From positions 1 to 6,210 of the forward strand of contig JAUXCV010000099.1 of the NCBI GenBank assembly GCA_030618675.1: a stretch of 6,210 nucleotides of DNA, in the 5' to 3' direction. Positions 4,594-6,210 of this stretch are shown here, piece by piece; position 1 is the first letter of the stretch; each line of letters starts with the position of its first letter. The position numbers and the translations under genes are program-made. Under the pieces are notes generated by a model. The model was not told the origin of the DNA. It worked only from the letters and a program-made list of their open reading frames with translations, and searched no databases. This DNA comes from Acidimicrobiia bacterium. GTDB taxonomy: Bacteria; Actinomycetota; Acidimicrobiia; Spongiisociales; UBA5794.

Positions 4594-5126
4594 AATTGCT
4601 CCTTTTCGAAGATCCAGATCTCGCTGTCACCGTACCGTCGCCGGTCGGTGCAGCGTAGGTTATCCGATTCGGGTGCCGTTCCCCCAAATCGCCGGTGAAG
4701 CACAACCACTCCGTGATCGGCGATGCGGTTCGCAACAAGGTTCAGAACCCTTTGAACTCCCCGATCTTCGAACGCGTACGGGGGGTCGACGAAGACGAGG
4801 TCGTAGTCACCCCGGTCACGTTGCAGGAACGCGGTGACGTCGCGTCGCACGACATCCCCGCCCAAACCGACGGCATCGACATTGGCGGCGAGCACCGCCG
4901 CGGCGCTGCGGTCTTGCTCGACGAACACAGCGGAGTTGGCGCCCCTGCTCAGGGCTTCGAGACCGAGCGAGCCGCTCCCGGCGAAGAGATCAAGTACTGC
5001 CGCGTCTTCAACGAGAGCATGCAAGGAAGAGAACACGGCCTCTTTCGCCCGACCGGTGAACGGGCGCGTGCCGGCCTTCGGTGCGGCCAGACGACGCCCT
5101 TTCGCTTCTCCCGCGATGATCCTCAT
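4590..5126 (-). CDS. rsmD: 16S rRNA (guanine(966)-N2)-methyltransferase RsmD
   Basis: A 178-residue SAM-dependent methyltransferase that modifies G966 (E. coli numbering) of 16S rRNA during 30S assembly. It opens MRIIAGEAKGRRL, the standard RsmD N-terminus, followed by RPFTGRAKEAVFSSL (21-35). The SAM-binding loop is VLDLFAGSGSLGLEALSRGA (44-63), with the acidic strand end VFVEQD (67-72), and the catalytic motif IV is DPPY (114-117) in the form that methylates exocyclic amines. I chose ATG 5124-5126 because the family begins there and GAGGAG lies 5 bases upstream; the frame extends 18 codons further (to 5180) but that part overlaps recG. The start is one base after the recG stop (TGA-G-ATG) and the stop overlaps the coaD GTG. 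The rsmD-coaD pair is widely conserved. Confidence 0.96.
   Translation of the reverse strand: MRIIAGEAKGRRLAAPKAGTRPFTGRAKEAVFSSLHALVEDAAVLDLFAGSGSLGLEALSRGANSAVFVEQDRSAAAVLAANVDAVGLGGDVVRRDVTAFLQRDRGDYDLVFVDPPYAFEDRGVQRVLNLVANRIADHGVVVLHRRFGGTAPESDNLRCTDRRRYGDSEIWIFEKEQL
4599..4604 (-). promoter_or_regulatory. Ribosome binding site supporting the GTG start of coaD
   Basis: AAGGAG (within AAAAGGAG, 4599-4606) on the minus strand lies 5 bases before GTG 4591-4593. It confirms the non-ATG start where coaD overlaps the rsmD stop. Confidence 0.7.
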
Positions 5127-5127
5127 C

Positions 5128-6210
5128 TCAACTCCTCGTAAGCCATTCTGCCGAATCGCCGAACAGCAACGCCGCCTCATGCATCACATCTTCGACGAAC
5201 CGGCTAGTCGGATCCGCGTCCACGGCCTCCTTCGCCACCGCATTCGCAGCGGCGAGGAGTTCGTGGTCGCGGAGGATATCTCCGAGGCGCAGGTCGGCCG
5301 CACCGGACTGTGCGGCGCCGAACACGGTTCCCTGGCCACGAATCTCGAGATCGATGTTCGCAAGTTCGAATCCATCGTTTGATTCGACCATCGCCTCGAT
5401 CCGTCGTTCCCCATCCGGAGTGGTGGGATCAGCGGCCAGCAAACAGGCACCGGCGTGCTTCCCTCTCCCGACGCGCCCCCGGAGTTGGTGGAGTTGGCTC
5501 AGACCGAATCGGTCCGCGTTACGAATCACCATCAGCGTGGCATTCGGAACGTCGATCCCGACCTCGATCACAGTGGTCGACACGAGGACGTCGATATCCC
5601 CGGCTCTAACCCGGTGCATCACCGCCGCCTTCTCATCGGACCGCATCTGACCATGGATCAAATCGCACCGAACACCGGGAAGCGACGCCTTCAGTCTCGC
5701 GACCTCGGTGGTCGCGGATCTCGCGTCGATCTTGTCGGAGTCGTCGACGAGAGGGCAGACAACGAACACTTGCCGTCCCTCGCCCACCGTGTCGAGGATG
5801 CGCTGATCGATTGCGGAGTCTGCCGACTCCGAGACCGCTTCCGTCAGAACATCGGTGCGCCCCGACGGCATCTCCACGATCGTCGAGACATCCAGGTCAC
5901 CGTAGGCCGCCATCGCAAGGGTTCGCGGAATAGGCGTCGCCGTCATCAAGAGAAGATCGGGAACACCCTCGCCATCGTTCTTGTCGCGCAGCACCACGCG
6001 CTGCTCGACACCGAACCGATGCTGCTCGTCAACCACCGCTATGCCGAGTGAGTGAAACTCAACATCGGATTGGATCAACGCTTGCGTGCCAAACGCGATG
6101 TCGATGGTCCCGTCCCGCAACCACTCGAGTCCTCTCGCACGCGAGATGCCGCCGAGCACGAAGTTCGTTGTCACCTTGCTGCTCGTGAAGAATCCGATTC
6201 GCACGCCTCG
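5128..6210 (-). CDS. recG: ATP-dependent DNA helicase RecG (5' partial, C-terminal half)
   Basis: The last 360 or so residues of RecG, the superfamily 2 translocase that remodels stalled replication forks and Holliday junctions. The frame is open to the window edge; the codon before RIGFFTSS is GTG (6202-6204) but the preceding codons (Arg-Gly) fit the protein, so it is internal. Visible motifs are VVDEQHRFGVEQR (DEQH box, 6019-6030, with the RecG-specific HRFG), LLMTATPIPRTLA (motif III, TAT at 5932-5940), DLDVSTIVEMPSGRTDVLTE, LIHGQMRSDEKAAVM, VLVSTTVIEVGIDVPNATLM and QLHQLRGRVGRG (motif VI, 5458-5493). The C-terminal QSGAADLRLGDILRDHELL block is also typical. The N-terminal wedge domain and Walker A motif lie outside the window. 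Full RecG is about 700 residues, so roughly half is seen. No frameshift is seen. It is the first gene of the visible minus-strand run. Confidence 0.96.
   Translation of the reverse strand, partial: RGVRIGFFTSSKVTTNFVLGGISRARGLEWLRDGTIDIAFGTQALIQSDVEFHSLGIAVVDEQHRFGVEQRVVLRDKNDGEGVPDLLLMTATPIPRTLAMAAYGDLDVSTIVEMPSGRTDVLTEAVSESADSAIDQRILDTVGEGRQVFVVCPLVDDSDKIDARSATTEVARLKASLPGVRCDLIHGQMRSDEKAAVMHRVRAGDIDVLVSTTVIEVGIDVPNATLMVIRNADRFGLSQLHQLRGRVGRGKHAGACLLAADPTTPDGERRIEAMVESNDGFELANIDLEIRGQGTVFGAAQSGAADLRLGDILRDHELLAAANAVAKEAVDADPTSRFVEDVMHEAALLFGDSAEWLTRS
5132..5137 (-). promoter_or_regulatory. Ribosome binding site deciding the rsmD start
   Basis: GAGGAG on the minus strand, within the last codons of recG and 5 bases before ATG 5124-5126. 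It supports the shorter rsmD start over the in-frame ATG at 5178-5180. Confidence 0.75.

Noticed and set aside
5127..5180. Upstream ATG for rsmD at 5178-5180
   Set aside because: The extra 18 residues overlap recG and are not RsmD-like; the ATG at 5124-5126 has a strong GAGGAG and the family N-terminus.

Overview
The window is about 60% GC and almost entirely protein-coding. It carries a tightly packed minus-strand housekeeping cluster, in transcription order recG (5' end outside the window), rsmD, coaD, a SepIVA/DivIVA-like coiled-coil gene, a DUF177/YceD gene, rpmF, plsX and rnc. A convergent plus-strand gene of the Cj0069-like ATP-grasp family (5' end also outside) meets the end of rnc. 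The SepIVA-type gene between coaD and DUF177, together with plsX lying directly against rnc, points to a high-GC actinobacterium. A deep lineage such as Acidimicrobiia or a relative is my best guess, by inference only; there is no rRNA or other decisive marker here.

Layout. 2-1036 (+): Cj0069-like protein. 1037-1071: a 35-base convergent gap filled by an inverted and tandem 8-bp repeat that runs into the ends of both neighbouring genes. 1072-3471 (-): rnc, plsX, rpmF and DUF177, read right to left. 3472-3598: the only sizeable non-coding gap (127 bases). It is built of two facing arrays of 7-bp repeats around a 47-base core, with a possible 21-codon leader ORF. 3599-6210 (-): the SepIVA-like gene, coaD, rsmD and the C-terminal half of recG. 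No gene-free stretch exceeds 300 bases.

How the genes fit together. Most minus-strand junctions are translational-coupling arrangements: TGA-G-ATG for recG/rsmD, GTGA for rsmD/coaD, ATGA for coaD/sepIVA-like, and ATGA for plsX/rnc. DUF177-rpmF-plsX is the classic bacterial link between ribosome assembly (YceD, L32) and phospholipid synthesis (PlsX). CoaD supplies coenzyme A for acyl carrier protein, RsmD and RNase III mature rRNA, RecG rescues replication forks, and the SepIVA-like protein belongs to septum and envelope growth. The cluster therefore joins growth-rate functions in one or two transcripts, with the 127-base repeat gap as the only obvious place for an internal break.

The most unusual signal is not a gene. 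Two separate short-period (7- and 8-bp), TA-rich, palindromic repeat blocks sit exactly at gene ends. Between them they supply the TAG stop codons of three genes (Cj0069-like, rnc, sepIVA-like). They look like members of a small dispersed intergenic repeat type.
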